Positions 1-10,524 are shown, counted from the stretch's first letter. The stretch: DNA of 64,000 nucleotides from Microlunatus antarcticus (GCF_014193425.1 NZ_JACHZG010000001.1:1364001-1428000), one strand, 5' to 3'. Numbers and translations: made by a program. Notes: a model not told the origin generated them from the letters alone.

Positions 1-462
1 GTAGACCGTCTCGACGACGTGCTCGGCGAAGCCGTAGAGCAGGTGGCCGTCGGTCTCGGCCTGCGCGAACGCCCGCCCGAGCCCGGACGCCACGGTCGCC
101 AGGGTCTCGACGCTGGTGGTCGCGGGATCCTCCTCGAAGTCGAGGCGGCCCTGTCCGTCGTCGGGGACGAACGGCACCGGCTCGTCGGCGGGCGACGCGG
201 AACGTGCCGCCGCCTCGGCGGCCGCGACCAGGGCCGCGACCTCGGAGACGTCCACCAGGTCGGCCGCGACGGTGGCGACGGCCGTGCCGCCGTCGACCTC
301 GGCCGTCGCGGTGACGGACAGGCTCCGGGCGTGCACCTCGGCGTTGGTGGTCAGCGCGTTCGCCGCCCACCGCAGGTTGGTCTCGTAGCGCTCGGTGAGC
401 ACCGCGACGACGGGGCCGGTCGCGACCGCGAGCGCCTCGGTCAGCAGGTCCTGGACCCTCAT
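1..462 (-). CDS. tldE: TldE/PmbA-like metalloprotease subunit, N-terminal part (runs off window)
   Basis: The reading frame opens at ATG 462 and runs 154 codons to the window edge without a stop. It starts [16 protein letters not shown] and has the alternating Ala/Val-rich pattern of the TldD/PmbA N-terminal domain. Its start overlaps the tldD stop as ATGA, so the two are translationally coupled. TldD and TldE form a heterodimeric protease, and the TldE partner lacks the zinc site. The subunit call rests mainly on position next to a TldD that carries the metal motif. The C-terminal part lies outside the window. Confidence 0.8.
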   Translation of the reverse strand, partial: MRVQDLLTEALAVATGPVVAVLTERYETNLRWAANALTTNAEVHARSLSVTATAEVDGGTAVATVAADLVDVSEVAALVAAAEAAARSASPADEPVPFVPDDGQGRLDFEEDPATTSVETLATVASGLGRAFAQAETDGHLLYGFAEHVVETVY

Positions 463-1976
463 GCCGTTCCCTCCGCCGCCGTGTTCAGCACGTTCACCCC
501 GCGGAACAGGGCCGACGGGCACCCGTGCGAGACGGGTGCGGTCTGGCCCGGCTGGCCCTTGCCGCAGTTGAGCACCCCGCCGAGGACGTACGTCTCCGGC
601 CCGCCCGCCGCCTCCATCGAGCGCCAGAAGTCGGTGGTCGTCGCCTGGTAGGCGACGTCCTTGACCTGGCCCGCGAGCCGGCCGTTCTCGATCCGGTAGA
701 ACCGCTGCCCGGTGAACTGGAAGTTGTAGCGCTGCATGTCGATCGACCAGGACTTGTCCCCGACGACGTAGATGCCGCGCTCGACGTCCGCGATCATCTC
801 CTCGGTGCTCGGCCCCTGCGGGTCCGCCGCGAGCGAGACGTTCGGCATCCGCTGCATGGGGATGTGGCCGGGGGAGTCGGCGTACGCGCAGCCGTTCGAG
901 GGGCCCAGGTCCTTCTCCGCGGCCATCTGCCGGTTGAGCTGGTAGCCGACGAGCGTGCCGCCGGAGACGATGTCGAAGCTGGTCCCCGCAACGCCCTCGT
1001 CGTCGTAGCCGATCGACGCGAGGCCCCGGTCGACGACGCGGTCGCCGGTCACGTTCATCACCGGGCTGCCGTAGTGCAGCGTGCCCAGCTGGTCGAACGT
1101 GGCGAAGGACGTGCCCGCGTAGGCGGCCTCGTAGCCGAGCGCGCGGTCGAGCTCGGTCGCGTGCCCGATCGACTCGTGGATGGTGAGGAAGAGGTTGCTC
1201 GGCTCGATCACCAGGTCGTAGCGGCCCGCCTCGACGCTGGGGGCGACGGCGTGCTCGGCCAGCAGCGCCGGGATCGCGGCGACCTCGGCGTCCAGGTCCC
1301 AGCCGGTGCCCGTCAGGTACTCCCAGCCGCGGCCGACCGGCGGCGCGAGCGTGCGCATCGTGGCGAAGCCGTGGTCGCCGACGCTCACCGCCGTGAGCTG
1401 GGGGTGGATGCGGACCCGCTCCTGCGTCGTCGTGGTGCCGGCGAGGTTGGCGAAGAACTTGTTCTCGTGGACCCAGTGCAGCATCGCCGAGGTGTGGCTG
1501 ACCCCGGGTGCCGCGAGCAGCGCCCCGGACAGCTCGAGCATCCGGCCCTGGCGCTCGGACTCGTCGACCGCGAAGGGGTCGACCTCGTACGACGACACCC
1601 ACGTCGCGTCGCGGTGCACGGGCTCGTCGGCGAGCTCGACGCGGTGCGGGGTCAGCGGCTTGGAGACCCGGGCGGTGGCGACCGCCCGCTCGGCGAGGGC
1701 AGCGGCGGTGGTGGTCGTCAGGCCGATCCCGGACGCGAAGCCCCAGACCCCGTCGTGCACCACGCGCACGGCCAGCCCGACCGTGGTGTGGTCGGTGCTC
1801 GACTCGAGGCTCGTGTCGCGGAACGTCCGCACGCCCTCGCGGATCCGCTCGACCCGGAGGTCGGCGTAGCTGCAGCCGAGGTCGGCCGCCCGGGCGAGCG
1901 CGGCGTCGGCCAGCTCCCGCAGCGGCAGGGCGGTGAAGCCGGGGTCGACGCCGCGGGCGTCCGGGGGTGGGGGCAC
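459..1976 (-). CDS. tldD: TldD metalloprotease catalytic subunit
   Basis: A 505-residue protein of normal TldD length. The family's HExxxH zinc motif appears as HESIGH near residue 267, followed by [16 protein letters not shown]. The C-terminal region with [12 protein letters not shown] is also typical. TldD/TldE degrade or process unfolded and modified peptides in the cytosol. I chose GTG 1976 because family similarity starts there; the open frame extends another 1.3 kb upstream, but that part is antisense to hisF and the HIT gene. The gene is divergent from hisF, with about 54 bp between the starts. Confidence 0.9.
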   Translation of the reverse strand: MPPPPDARGVDPGFTALPLRELADAALARAADLGCSYADLRVERIREGVRTFRDTSLESSTDHTTVGLAVRVVHDGVWGFASGIGLTTTTAAALAERAVATARVSKPLTPHRVELADEPVHRDATWVSSYEVDPFAVDESERQGRMLELSGALLAAPGVSHTSAMLHWVHENKFFANLAGTTTTQERVRIHPQLTAVSVGDHGFATMRTLAPPVGRGWEYLTGTGWDLDAEVAAIPALLAEHAVAPSVEAGRYDLVIEPSNLFLTIHESIGHATELDRALGYEAAYAGTSFATFDQLGTLHYGSPVMNVTGDRVVDRGLASIGYDDEGVAGTSFDIVSGGTLVGYQLNRQMAAEKDLGPSNGCAYADSPGHIPMQRMPNVSLAADPQGPSTEEMIADVERGIYVVGDKSWSIDMQRYNFQFTGQRFYRIENGRLAGQVKDVAYQATTTDFWRSMEAAGGPETYVLGGVLNCGKGQPGQTAPVSHGCPSALFRGVNVLNTAAEGTA

Positions 1977-2030
1977 GCGCTCACAGTAACGAGCGGGTCC
2001 GACACGGTCCCGCCCCCTAGGCTGGGCCCC

Positions 2031-2831
2031 GTGGCTGTCGCCGTACGGGTCATCCCCTGTCTCGACGTGCACGCCGGCCGGGTGGTCAAGGGCGTGAACT
2101 TCGTCGACCTCCGAGACGCGGGCGACCCCGTCGAGCTCGGGGCGGTCTACGACGCCGAAGGGGCCGACGAGCTGACGTTCCTGGACATCTCCGCCAGCTC
2201 GGACGGACGCGAGACGACGCTCGACGTCGTCCGTCGTACCGCCGAGACCGTGTTCATCCCCCTGACCGTCGGGGGTGGCGTCGGCAGCGTCGCCGACGTC
2301 GACGTGCTGCTGCGGGCGGGCGCGGACAAGGTCGCCATCAACACCGGCGCGATCCGCCGCCCCGAGGTGATCGGGGAGATCACCCGCCGCTTCGGCAACC
2401 AGGTGCTCGTGCTCTCGGTCGACGCGCGGCGCGCCCCGGACCAGCCCTCCGGCTTCGAGGTCACCACGCACGGCGGACGCCGCGCGGCCGGGATCGACGC
2501 CGTCGCCTGGGCGCGTCGCGGGGTCGAGGAGGGCGTGGGGGAGATCCTGCTCAACTCGATGGACGCCGACGGGACCACGGCGGGCTTCGACCTGGAGATG
2601 ATCGCCGCCGTGCGCGCGGTCGTGGACGTGCCGCTGATCGCCTCGGGCGGCGCCGGTCGGGTCGAGGACTTCCCGCCCGCGGTGGCGGCGGGGGCCGATG
2701 CCGTGCTGGCGGCGACGGTGTTCCACTTCGGCACGCTCCGGGTGGCGGACGTGAAGGACGCGATCGCCGCGGCCGGGCACCCCGTCCGGCGGGTCGCGGC
2801 GTCGGTGGCCGACCGAGCAGGGAGACTCTGA
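2031..2831 (+). CDS. hisF: Imidazole glycerol phosphate synthase cyclase subunit HisF
   Basis: A 266-residue (beta/alpha)8 barrel enzyme of histidine biosynthesis. It uses ammonia delivered by HisH to convert PRFAR into imidazole glycerol phosphate and AICAR. It begins [21 protein letters not shown], with the first catalytic Asp in CLDV and the second in LNSMDADGT, and carries the phosphate-binding segments TVGGGV and ASGGAG. GTG 2031 is the start. No hisH or hisA is adjacent. A HIT protein follows after 4 bp, suggesting co-transcription. Confidence 0.96.
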   Translation: MAVAVRVIPCLDVHAGRVVKGVNFVDLRDAGDPVELGAVYDAEGADELTFLDISASSDGRETTLDVVRRTAETVFIPLTVGGGVGSVADVDVLLRAGADKVAINTGAIRRPEVIGEITRRFGNQVLVLSVDARRAPDQPSGFEVTTHGGRRAAGIDAVAWARRGVEEGVGEILLNSMDADGTTAGFDLEMIAAVRAVVDVPLIASGGAGRVEDFPPAVAAGADAVLAATVFHFGTLRVADVKDAIAAAGHPVRRVAASVADRAGRL

Positions 2832-2835
2832 CCGC

Positions 2836-3354
2836 GTGACGCCAGGGAAGCCGGACAAGCCGGAGAAGACCGGCAAGACCGACAAGCCGGGGAAGAAGAA
2901 GCGCAAGCTCACGCTCGCCGACCTCGAGCCGCAGCACGTGAGCCCGGAGGAGTGCCTCTTCTGCCGCATCGTCGCCGGCGAGCTGCCGTCGCGGCAGGTG
3001 TACGCCGACGAGCACGCGATCGCGTTCCTCGACATCAACGCCTGGCACCGCGGGCACACGCTCGTGATCCCGCGTCGCCACGTGGCCGACCTCGTCAGCG
3101 GCGACCCGTCGCTGCCGGAGATCGCGCCGGCGATCGACGCGGTGGCTCGGATGCTGAAGCAGCGCCTGGCGCCCGACGCCATGAACATCCTGTCCTCGGC
3201 CGGGGCCGTCGCCGGCCAGACCGTGTTCCACGCGCACGTGCACGTCATCCCGCGCTACGCCGACGAGCCGGGCCTGCACCACCTCGTGAACCACGACGAG
3301 GTCCCCGAGGGCGAGCTCGACTCGGTGTGGCGCCAGATCTCGGGCGCCTCGTGA
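2836..3354 (+). CDS. HIT-family nucleotide hydrolase/transferase
   Basis: A 172-residue protein with the histidine-triad motif HAHVHVIP near residue 133 and the CLFCRIVAGELPS opening of the HIT fold near residue 38. About 30 Lys-rich residues (repeated KPDKPEKTGK-like) precede the domain and are an unusual basic extension. The start GTG 2836 lies 4 bp after hisF, and the stop overlaps the next start as GTGA. HIT proteins hydrolyse nucleotidyl conjugates such as AMP-lysine or Ap4A; the exact substrate cannot be read from the sequence. Confidence 0.88.
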   Translation: MTPGKPDKPEKTGKTDKPGKKKRKLTLADLEPQHVSPEECLFCRIVAGELPSRQVYADEHAIAFLDINAWHRGHTLVIPRRHVADLVSGDPSLPEIAPAIDAVARMLKQRLAPDAMNILSSAGAVAGQTVFHAHVHVIPRYADEPGLHHLVNHDEVPEGELDSVWRQISGAS

Positions 3355-4646
3355 CGACGGTCGACGCCCCCTCCGGGCCGCCCGGGACGCACGTCGTGAC
3401 GTCGCGGGGCCGGCAGGCCCGGCTGCTCCTCGTCGAGGTCCTGCCGCCCGCCGTGGTGGGCCTGCTGCTGCTGCCGTTCGTGATCGCGTACAGCCACTGG
3501 TGGCCGCGGACGCCGAACACGATCGACCTCCAGGTCTACGTGTACGCGGTCAAGGACATGCTCGTCGGCAAGGACATCTTCCTGACCAGCACGCCCGGCT
3601 GGCACCTCTTCTTCATCTACCCGCCGATCGCCGCCGTGCTGATGACGCCGCTGGCGTTCGGGCCGTACCTCTTCTGGCAGATCGCCTGGACGGTGGCCGG
3701 CGTCGGCGCCACCCAGTCGGTGCTGCGCCGCTGCGGGGTCCCGCGCGGGTGGAAGCTCGCGCTCGTCGGGTCCGTCGCGCTGATCGCCGTCGAGCCGATC
3801 CGGACCACGCTGGGCTACGGCCAGGTCAACACGTTCCTGATGGCCCTGGTCGTCGCCGACCTGCTCCCGCGCTACCCGGGTGCGCCGACCCACAAGCGCC
3901 CGTGGCAGGGCGTCCTCGTCGGGCTGGCCGCGTCGATCAAGCTCACGCCGGCCCTGTTCGGGGTCTTCGCCTTCCTCCAGGGCCGCCGCCGGCTGGCGAT
4001 CGTCTCGGGGATCTCGTTCTTCGTCTTCACCGGCATCGGGTACGCGTTCCTGCCGCGCAACACGGTCGAGTTCTTCACCGGCCTGGCCGGCGGAGACACG
4101 CGGACGGCGTCCCCGCTCTACGTCGGCAACCAGTCGCTGCTCGGGGTCTTCTACCGCCTGGCGGACACCAGCCGGACCACGACGCTGGTCGGCCTCGGGG
4201 TGGCGGGCGTCGTCGCCGTGCTGGGCGCGCTGGTGGCGGTGCACTGGTGGCGCCGCGGGCAGCACGTCTTCGCGATCGCGCTCGTCGGCCTCTGCACGAA
4301 CCTCGCCTCGCCGCTGTCGTGGACCCACCACTACGTGTGGATCCTGCCGATGGGCGTCGCCGTGCTCACGCAGGTGCTGCCGCGGTGGGTCAGGGTCCTC
4401 GCCGGCTTCTGGGTCGTCTGGGTGTCCCTGTGCCCGCCGCTCGCGCTGCTTCCGTACGGCAAGCAGGTCGAGCTGACCTACACGCCGCTGCAGGAGCTGG
4501 TGGCCAACCTCGGTCCGCTGACCGGGGTCGCGCTGGTGCTGGCGCTGACCGTACGGCTGCTGGTCGTCCGCCGCCGCGCGCCCGTGGCCCGACGCGCGCT
4601 GCCCGCAGGGGGGAACGCGGCGGAGACCGCGGCCCTGCGGAGCTAG
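3351..4646 (+). CDS. GT87-family (DUF2029) polyprenol-phosphate mannosyltransferase-like membrane protein
   Basis: A 431-residue polytopic membrane protein, co-transcribed with the HIT gene through a 4-bp GTGA overlap. The first helix (about residues 27-45) is followed by [16 protein letters not shown], which fits the acidic catalytic loop of GT-C enzymes. The hallmark [15 protein letters not shown] comes next, and later [15 protein letters not shown] and [11 protein letters not shown], all typical of alpha-1,2-mannosyltransferases of the PimE/GT87 type. It probably adds mannose to cell-envelope glycolipids on the outer membrane face. The precise acceptor is unknown. Stop codon is TAG. Confidence 0.82.
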   Translation: MTTVDAPSGPPGTHVVTSRGRQARLLLVEVLPPAVVGLLLLPFVIAYSHWWPRTPNTIDLQVYVYAVKDMLVGKDIFLTSTPGWHLFFIYPPIAAVLMTPLAFGPYLFWQIAWTVAGVGATQSVLRRCGVPRGWKLALVGSVALIAVEPIRTTLGYGQVNTFLMALVVADLLPRYPGAPTHKRPWQGVLVGLAASIKLTPALFGVFAFLQGRRRLAIVSGISFFVFTGIGYAFLPRNTVEFFTGLAGGDTRTASPLYVGNQSLLGVFYRLADTSRTTTLVGLGVAGVVAVLGALVAVHWWRRGQHVFAIALVGLCTNLASPLSWTHHYVWILPMGVAVLTQVLPRWVRVLAGFWVVWVSLCPPLALLPYGKQVELTYTPLQELVANLGPLTGVALVLALTVRLLVVRRRAPVARRALPAGGNAAETAALRS

Positions 4647-4656
4647 ATTCGGGTCC

Positions 4657-6369
4657 ATGACCGACACGCTCAACGACACCGCCGTCGCGACCTCCGGCGT
4701 CGACATCAAGCCGCGCTCGCGCGTGGTGACCGACGGGCTCGAGGCCACGGCCTCGCGCGGCATGCTCCGTGCGGTCGGCATGGGCGACGACGACTGGGTC
4801 AAGCCCCAGGTCGGCGTCGCGTCCAGCTGGAACGAGATCACGCCCTGCAACCTCTCCCTCGACCGGCTGGCCAAGGCCGTCAAGGAGGGCGTCCACGCCG
4901 GGGGCGGCTTCCCGCTCGAGTTCGGCACCATCTCCGTCTCCGACGGCATCTCCATGGGCCACGAGGGCATGCACTTCTCGCTGGTGAGCCGCGAGGTCAT
5001 CGCCGACTCCGTCGAGACCGTCATGTCGGCCGAGCGCATGGACGGCTCCGTCCTGCTCGCCGGCTGCGACAAGTCGCTCCCGGGCATGCTGATGGCCGCC
5101 GCGCGGCTCGACCTCGCGTCGGTCTTCCTCTACGCCGGTTCGACCCTGCCGGGCCGCGTCGGCGACAAGGACGTGACGATCATCGACGCGTTCGAGGCCG
5201 TCGGCGCCTGCCTCAAGGGCCTCATCACGCGCGACCAGGTCACGGAGGTGGAGAAGGCGATCTGTCCCGGCGAGGGTGCCTGCGGGGGCATGTACACCGC
5301 CAATACGATGGCCAGCGCCGCCGAGGCCCTGGGCATGTCGCTGCCCGGCTCGGCCGCCCCGCCCGCCGTGGACCGGCGCCGTGACGGCTACGCGGTCGAG
5401 AGCGGCAAGGCGGTCGTCGAGCTGCTGCGCCGCGGGATCACCGCCCGCCAGATCATGACGAAGGAGGCGTTCGAGAACGCCATCGCCGTCGTCATGGCGT
5501 TCGGCGGCTCGACCAACGCCGTGCTCCACCTGCTGGCCATCGCGAACGAGGCCGAGGTCGACCTGACCCTCGACGACTTCGTCCGGGTCGGCAAGAAGGT
5601 CCCGCACCTGGGCGACCTCAAGCCGTTCGGCCGCTACGTGATGACCGACGTCGACCGCGTGGGCGGGGTCCCGGTGGTCATGAAGGCGCTGCTCGAGGCG
5701 GGTCTGCTCAACGGCGACTGCCTCACCGTGACCGGCCGCACGATGGCCGAGAACCTCGCCGACATCGCCCCGCCCGACGTCGACGGCACGATCCTCCGCG
5801 CGATCACGAACCCCATCCACCCGACCGGCGGCATCACGATCCTGCACGGCTCGCTCGCACCCGAGGGGGCCGTCGTCAAGAGCGCCGGCTTCGACACCTC
5901 GGTCTGGGAGGGCACCGCCCGCGTCTTCGACGGCGAGCGGGCCGCCATGGACGCGCTCGAGGACGGCACGGTCAGCGCCGGCGACGTCGTCGTCATCCGC
6001 TACGAGGGACCGAAGGGTGGCCCCGGGATGCGCGAGATGCTCGCCATCACCGCCGCGATCAAGGGCGCGGGGCTCGGCAAGGACGTCATGCTCATCACCG
6101 ACGGCCGGTTCTCGGGCGGCACCACCGGCCTCTGCGTCGGTCACATCGCGCCCGAGGCGACCGAGGGTGGGCCGATCGCGTTCGTCCAGGACGGCGACCC
6201 GATCACCCTCGACGTCGCGAACGGCACCCTCGAGCTCGGCGTCGACCCCGCGGAGCTGGAGCGCCGCCGCGCGGCGTGGGTCCCCGAGCCGCGTCCGGTC
6301 CGGCGCGGCGTGCTCGGGAAGTACACCCGGCTCGTCGGCTCCGCGAACGTCGGCGCGGTCTGCGGCTGA
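4657..6369 (+). CDS. ilvD: Dihydroxy-acid dehydratase IlvD
   Basis: A 570-residue [Fe-S] dehydratase of valine, leucine and isoleucine synthesis, converting dihydroxy acids to 2-keto acids. It shows the family segments [39 protein letters not shown] (cluster cysteines at the CDK and ACGG positions), [13 protein letters not shown] and GRFSGGT. ATG 4657 sits 10 bp after the GT87 stop. It lies about 7 kb from ilvBNC but in the same biosynthetic neighbourhood. Confidence 0.97.
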   Translation: MTDTLNDTAVATSGVDIKPRSRVVTDGLEATASRGMLRAVGMGDDDWVKPQVGVASSWNEITPCNLSLDRLAKAVKEGVHAGGGFPLEFGTISVSDGISMGHEGMHFSLVSREVIADSVETVMSAERMDGSVLLAGCDKSLPGMLMAAARLDLASVFLYAGSTLPGRVGDKDVTIIDAFEAVGACLKGLITRDQVTEVEKAICPGEGACGGMYTANTMASAAEALGMSLPGSAAPPAVDRRRDGYAVESGKAVVELLRRGITARQIMTKEAFENAIAVVMAFGGSTNAVLHLLAIANEAEVDLTLDDFVRVGKKVPHLGDLKPFGRYVMTDVDRVGGVPVVMKALLEAGLLNGDCLTVTGRTMAENLADIAPPDVDGTILRAITNPIHPTGGITILHGSLAPEGAVVKSAGFDTSVWEGTARVFDGERAAMDALEDGTVSAGDVVVIRYEGPKGGPGMREMLAITAAIKGAGLGKDVMLITDGRFSGGTTGLCVGHIAPEATEGGPIAFVQDGDPITLDVANGTLELGVDPAELERRRAAWVPEPRPVRRGVLGKYTRLVGSANVGAVCG

Positions 6370-6385
6370 CCCGGGCGGTGCCGTC

Positions 6386-6811
6386 ATGACCCCGCCCCGG
6401 CTCCTGCAGACCGTCCTCGACACCGAGGACCCGCGCGGCCTGGCCGAGTTCTACCGGGTCCTGCTCGAGCTCTCGTACCGGGCCGGCGACGAGCCTCCCG
6501 ACCCGAGTGAGCCGGACCCGCGCGGCGAGGACTGGCTGGTGCTCGTCGACGGCGGCGGTGGCCGCGCGCTCGCCTTCCAGCGGGTCGAGGCCCTGCCGCC
6601 GCCGACCTGGCCGGAGGGGACGCGGCCGCAGATGCTGCACCTCGACACGACGGTCCCGACGGTCGCCGACCTGCGGGAGCAGCACCTCCGCGCCCTCGGA
6701 CTCGGCGCGCGGCTGCTCCACGACGGCTCCGACGACCCCGAAGAGCCCCTCTACGTCTACGCCGACCCGGCCGGGCACCCGTTCTGCATCTTCGTCGCGC
6801 CTGACGCCTGA
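6386..6811 (+). CDS. VOC (glyoxalase/bleomycin-resistance fold) protein
   Basis: A 141-residue protein starting MTPPRLLQTVLDTEDP, with a metal-ligand-like H in MLHLDTTVP and the closing VYADPAGHPFCIFVA typical of VOC proteins. It starts 16 bp after ilvD and may be co-transcribed with it. Known members include glyoxalases, dioxygenases and antibiotic-binding proteins; no specific substrate is visible. Confidence 0.8.
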   Translation: MTPPRLLQTVLDTEDPRGLAEFYRVLLELSYRAGDEPPDPSEPDPRGEDWLVLVDGGGGRALAFQRVEALPPPTWPEGTRPQMLHLDTTVPTVADLREQHLRALGLGARLLHDGSDDPEEPLYVYADPAGHPFCIFVAPDA

Positions 6812-6843
6812 CGCCTGAGCTCGTCCTGACTAGCCTTCGGCGG

Positions 6844-8037
6844 GTGCGGAGCATCACCGTCGAGGAACGTCGTGCCCGGCTCGCCGAGCGCCACCTGCTG
6901 CTGCCGCGGACCCGGACGGACGACGTCCCGACCGTCGCCGACGCCGTGGTCGCGCTGCACTCCTCGGACCCGGTCACCGTCCACCTGTCCGTGCTGGCCC
7001 GCACGGAGCACCCCGCCCTCGCCCCGATCGAGGCCGCGCTGTACGACGACCGCACGCTCGTGCGTCACCATGCGATGCGCCGGACGCTGTGGGTCGCCCG
7101 ACCCGAGACGGTCCGCGAGCTGCACGCGGCCGCGACGCTGGCGCTGGTGGCCCCGGACCGGCGGCGTACGGCGGGCTACCTCGCGGCGAGCGGCGTCGAG
7201 GACCCGGACGTGTGGCTCGACGACGCCGACGCCCGGGTGCTGGCCGACCTGGCCGAGCACGGACCCAGCACGGCCCGCGAGCTGGGGCAGCGGATCGAGG
7301 CCCTGCGGCAGCCGATCCTGGTCGGCGGTCCGCGCTGGGGCGCCACCCAGTCGGCCCACACCCGGGTGCTGCTCGGCCTCGGCTTCGCGGGCGCGATCCT
7401 GCGGACCCGACCGCTCGGCAGCTGGGTCAGTGGGGCCTATCGCTACGCTGTCGCCGACTCCTGGCTGCCCGGCGGTCTCGGCTCGCTCGACCCGCGTGCC
7501 GCGCGTGCGGCCCTCGCCCACCGCTACGTCGGCCGCTTCGGCCCGGTGACCAGTGACGACCTCCGCTGGTGGGCGGGCTGGCCGGTGACCGCGACCCGTA
7601 CGGCGCTCGCCGACGTCGGTGCCGAGGAGGTCGACCTCGACGGCGGGCCCGGCTGGGTGCTGCCGGGCGACACCGAGGTCGCCGAGCCCGAGCCCTGGGT
7701 GGCGGCCCTGCCCAGCCTCGACCCGACGACGATGGGCTGGAAGCAGCGCGACTGGTACCTGCCGGAGGCCGCGGCGGACGCGTTCGACCGCAACGGCAAC
7801 GCCGGCCCGACGCTGTGGGTCGATGGCCGCGTCGTGGGCGCCTGGGCGCAGGCCGGCGACGGGCGGATGCTGACGCACTACTTCGAGCCCGTGCCGCCCG
7901 CCCGTCGCGATGAGCTGGACGGGCGGCTGGCCGTGATCGCCGACGCGGTGGGGGAGACGCGCTGGACCGTCCGGTTCCCCGGGCGCGTGCATCCTCAGAT
8001 CCTGGCCTCCTACGACGGTGGTCGACCCGAGGCGTAG
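6844..8037 (+). CDS. Winged-helix DNA-binding protein (HTH_42, AlkZ/YcaQ-like)
   Basis: A 397-residue protein from GTG 6844, the usual length for this family. The N-terminal ALHSSDPVTVHLSVLAR and RHHAMRRTLWVA segments and the C-terminal RWTVRFPGRVHP are characteristic of the winged-helix family that includes the DNA glycosylases AlkZ and YcaQ. Those enzymes have a Gln-x-Gln or Gln-x-Asp catalytic element; here the matching segment reads HSSDP, so glycosylase activity is uncertain. Its 3' end overlaps the convergent LamG gene by 28 bp. Confidence 0.75.
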   Translation: MRSITVEERRARLAERHLLLPRTRTDDVPTVADAVVALHSSDPVTVHLSVLARTEHPALAPIEAALYDDRTLVRHHAMRRTLWVARPETVRELHAAATLALVAPDRRRTAGYLAASGVEDPDVWLDDADARVLADLAEHGPSTARELGQRIEALRQPILVGGPRWGATQSAHTRVLLGLGFAGAILRTRPLGSWVSGAYRYAVADSWLPGGLGSLDPRAARAALAHRYVGRFGPVTSDDLRWWAGWPVTATRTALADVGAEEVDLDGGPGWVLPGDTEVAEPEPWVAALPSLDPTTMGWKQRDWYLPEAAADAFDRNGNAGPTLWVDGRVVGAWAQAGDGRMLTHYFEPVPPARRDELDGRLAVIADAVGETRWTVRFPGRVHPQILASYDGGRPEA

Positions 8038-8870
8038 TGGATGGCGGCCGCCGCGGCGGTGAGCTGGGTCGTGTAGTACGCCGCGTGACCGAGCTGGCCG
8101 TTGAAGTAGTAGTTGCTGCCGACGACCCCCGGCCAGCCGGACAGGTAGGTGTAGGCGAACCGGAGGTTCGCGTTGTAGGCCTGCGCCGCGGTGTTGGTGC
8201 TGCTGGCGACCTGCACACCGTCCACGTACAGGAACTGCCCGGCCGGGCCGAGCGTCGCCATCATGTGGTGCCAGTTCCCGTCGGCGTAGCCGTTCGTGCT
8301 GGTGATGACGCTGTAGCTGCCCGGGTAGACACCGAAGCTCAGCCGTCCGCTGGTGGTGAAGTAGACCATCCGGTCCCAGTTCGTGGGGATCAGCGCGAGC
8401 AGGCTGTTCGAGAACCCCATCAGGGCTCCGCTGGACGTCGAGGTGCGGAACCACGTCTCGAGGGTGAAGGTCTGAGGGTTGTTCTGCGTGGTGGGGGTCG
8501 AGACGTAGTCGCTCGCGCCGTCGAAGGTGGTGGAGCCTCCGCCGTCGCGGAAGCAGGCGCTCGCCGAGGAGTGCGCGGCCGTGTTCTGGTAGGTGCCGGT
8601 GCGGTTGCTGCCCGACAGGTCGCGCGCGGAGGACTGGTTGGTCGGCGTCGGGTCGTCGAGCGGGTAGGCGTAGTAGGCGTTGTCGCCCACCATCGCCGCC
8701 TGGCAGGTGAAGTACTTGTTCATGGCCACCGTGTCGGTCGTGTTGACGACGCGGGCGGTGAAGGCGGCCGACGACCCGGGCACGGCGGCGAGCAGAGCGC
8801 ACAGCGCCAGGACCAGCAGGGCCGTCGCGCCCCGGACGCCCATGAGCTCGGGAGGCAGGCGGCGCCTCAC
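8010..8870 (-). CDS. Secreted LamG/concanavalin-like domain protein of the SipW-like operon
   Basis: A 286-residue exported protein. From GTG 8870 it has a basic n-region (VRRRLPPELM) and a hydrophobic core, then the processing region AAFTARVVNTTDTVA, very like the N-terminus of the TasA-like protein two genes upstream. The remainder (FDGASDYVSTP, FTLETWFRT, GNWHHMMATL, LYVDGVQVASS) is a LamG/pentraxin-like jelly roll. The start overlaps the signal peptidase stop as GTGA. The shared AAFTA-type cleavage region suggests this protein is a client of that peptidase. Confidence 0.78.
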   Translation of the reverse strand: MRRRLPPELMGVRGATALLVLALCALLAAVPGSSAAFTARVVNTTDTVAMNKYFTCQAAMVGDNAYYAYPLDDPTPTNQSSARDLSGSNRTGTYQNTAAHSSASACFRDGGGSTTFDGASDYVSTPTTQNNPQTFTLETWFRTSTSSGALMGFSNSLLALIPTNWDRMVYFTTSGRLSFGVYPGSYSVITSTNGYADGNWHHMMATLGPAGQFLYVDGVQVASSTNTAAQAYNANLRFAYTYLSGWPGVVGSNYYFNGQLGHAAYYTTQLTAAAAAIHYASGRPPS

Positions 8871-9769
8871 GCCGCGTCCTCGTCCGGGCTCAGCCCGACG
8901 ACCAGGCACCACAGGAGCGGCAGGCTGCAGACGAGGGACACCACGATCATCCAGGGCAGGTCCAGGTGGGGGTGGCCGACGATGTGGAACGGTGCTCCTG
9001 GCTCGGGCGCCGCCACGGCCACCGACCCCACCTGACCGGTGAGCAGGTCGACGTGGTGGCCGGGCATGCCCTCGACCCGGGTCGGCAGGAGCCCGCCGGA
9101 GACGACGTCGGCCTCGGCCTGGCCCCCGGGCGGGGTCCGGACCGAGATCAGCACGGGGTGGACGAAGGGGCGCAGGATCAGCACCGCCAGGCACAGCAGC
9201 AGGCAGGTCCCGAGCACGCGGACGCTCGAGCGCCAGCCCGCCCGGATGTAGCGCTGGCTGGCCACGAGGAGCACGGCGCCGGCGACGACCAGCATGGGCA
9301 GGGCCTTGACGACCCACCCCAGCCCGATCAGCGTGACCTCGACGGTGCCCACCAGGTCGATGTCGCGGACCGGGTACGGGTCGGCGGCGCCGTTGATGTC
9401 CCCCCGGACCCGGAGGGTCCCGTCGGAGAGCTTCTCGACCACGCGGTGCGTGATGATCTCCTTCGGGTTGGTGCGGGGGTGATAGCTCACGACGTCCCCG
9501 ACGACGATCGCGGAGGTCGGTTCACGGCGGGTGAGGATGAGCGTCCCGACGGGCGCGGCGCTCCCCATCGACCCCGTCTCGATCACCGCCCAGGAGCCTC
9601 CGTCGAGCCGCCAGAGCAGGCCGGCGAGGAGCAGGACGGCGACGCCCACCATGACGGCGAGGGCCGCCAGGGTCTTTGCGGGCGTGGTCGGGTGCGCGGC
9701 GGCCTCCCGCAGGTCCGACCGACGAGGACCCGGGCGGGTGCGACGTCGGCCGGAGCTGCGGCGGTGCAC
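8867..9769 (-). CDS. SipW-type (ER/archaeal-type Ser-His) signal peptidase I
   Basis: A 300-residue membrane protease. One helix (about residues 35-55) precedes the catalytic Ser in IETGSMGSAAPVGTL. Instead of the Lys of ordinary bacterial LepB it has His in ITHRVVE, then RVRGDINGAADPYPV. This marks the Ser-His class found in Bacillus SipW and in archaea/ER. A long C-terminal part with two to three further helices follows. GTG 9769 lies 13 bp after the TasA-like gene. It presumably matures the TasA-like and LamG proteins flanking it. Confidence 0.85.
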   Translation of the reverse strand: MHRRSSGRRRTRPGPRRSDLREAAAHPTTPAKTLAALAVMVGVAVLLLAGLLWRLDGGSWAVIETGSMGSAAPVGTLILTRREPTSAIVVGDVVSYHPRTNPKEIITHRVVEKLSDGTLRVRGDINGAADPYPVRDIDLVGTVEVTLIGLGWVVKALPMLVVAGAVLLVASQRYIRAGWRSSVRVLGTCLLLCLAVLILRPFVHPVLISVRTPPGGQAEADVVSGGLLPTRVEGMPGHHVDLLTGQVGSVAVAAPEPGAPFHIVGHPHLDLPWMIVVSLVCSLPLLWCLVVGLSPDEDAA

Positions 9770-9782
9770 CGTGCTCAGGCGA

Positions 9783-10463
9783 TCAGGAGGTGAAGGTCCA
9801 GGTCAGCTGCTGGTTGGCCTGCAGCCCCTGGTAGGAGTTGCCCGACCCGACCGGCAGCGTGACCCGGAAGTTGAAGGTCACCGAGGCGCCCGCGGCGACG
9901 GGGCCGGTCAGCTGGATCGTGGTCCCCGCGATCGAGGTCAGCGTCGCGTTGGCCGGCGAGACCGTGGTCGTGGTGCCGCCGACCGTCTGGGTGATGACGA
10001 TGCCCATCTGGGTGCAGAGGTCGCTGGCGCTGCCGGTCACGGCACCGGTCTGCGTGCAGGCTCCGGGAGCGAGCGTGAACGTGGCGGCGGGGGCCGTCCC
10101 GGTGTTGGCGATCGTCACCGAGACGTTGGTCGACTGACCGGGGACGAGCGTGGTCGAGCCGCCGTACTTGTTGATGGTGGCGCAGTTGGCCGAGTTGGTC
10201 CCGACGTTGCCGTTGGTGCCCGAGTTGCTCGTGCACACCGGCGGGGTCGCGCCCGGGCCGGTCTCGGTCATGATCAGGGTGCCCTCGGCCGCGTTGTTGA
10301 TCGTGTTGACGATCTGGGCGGTGAAGGCCGCCAGGCTGCTGTTCATCGAGAAGGCAAGGACCATCGCACCGACGACGCCGGTGATCAGGGCCAGCGGGGT
10401 GAGGCGGCGACGCCCACGGGCGGCGCGCCTGGGGGTCGGGGAACCGGCGGTCGGTGCAGACAT
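9783..10463 (-). CDS. TasA/CalY-like secreted protein with SipW-dependent-type signal peptide
   Basis: A 226-residue protein with an Arg-rich start (RRAARGRRRL), a hydrophobic helix and the processing site region SSLAAFTAQIVNTIN, which matches signal peptides cut by SipW-type peptidases. The mature part is rich in Thr, Gly, Ala and Asn (for example VSVTIANTGTAPAATFTLAPGAC), as expected of an extracellular beta-sandwich or fibre-forming protein. It is first in a three-gene operon with the signal peptidase and LamG protein. TasA-like fibre function is inference from context. Confidence 0.72.
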   Translation of the reverse strand: MSAPTAGSPTPRRAARGRRRLTPLALITGVVGAMVLAFSMNSSLAAFTAQIVNTINNAAEGTLIMTETGPGATPPVCTSNSGTNGNVGTNSANCATINKYGGSTTLVPGQSTNVSVTIANTGTAPAATFTLAPGACTQTGAVTGSASDLCTQMGIVITQTVGGTTTTVSPANATLTSIAGTTIQLTGPVAAGASVTFNFRVTLPVGSGNSYQGLQANQQLTWTFTS

Positions 10464-10524
10464 CGGGAGTGGGCCCTTCTGAGAGGATCTGGGACTGGGA
10501 CCGGCAACCCCCGATGCCGTGACG

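Noticed and set aside
6844-6856. Hairpin-repeat copy in the core region (GTGCGGAGCATC)
   Set aside because: Only the short central part matches; it is the start of a coding sequence and lacks the rest of the core. Treated as chance.
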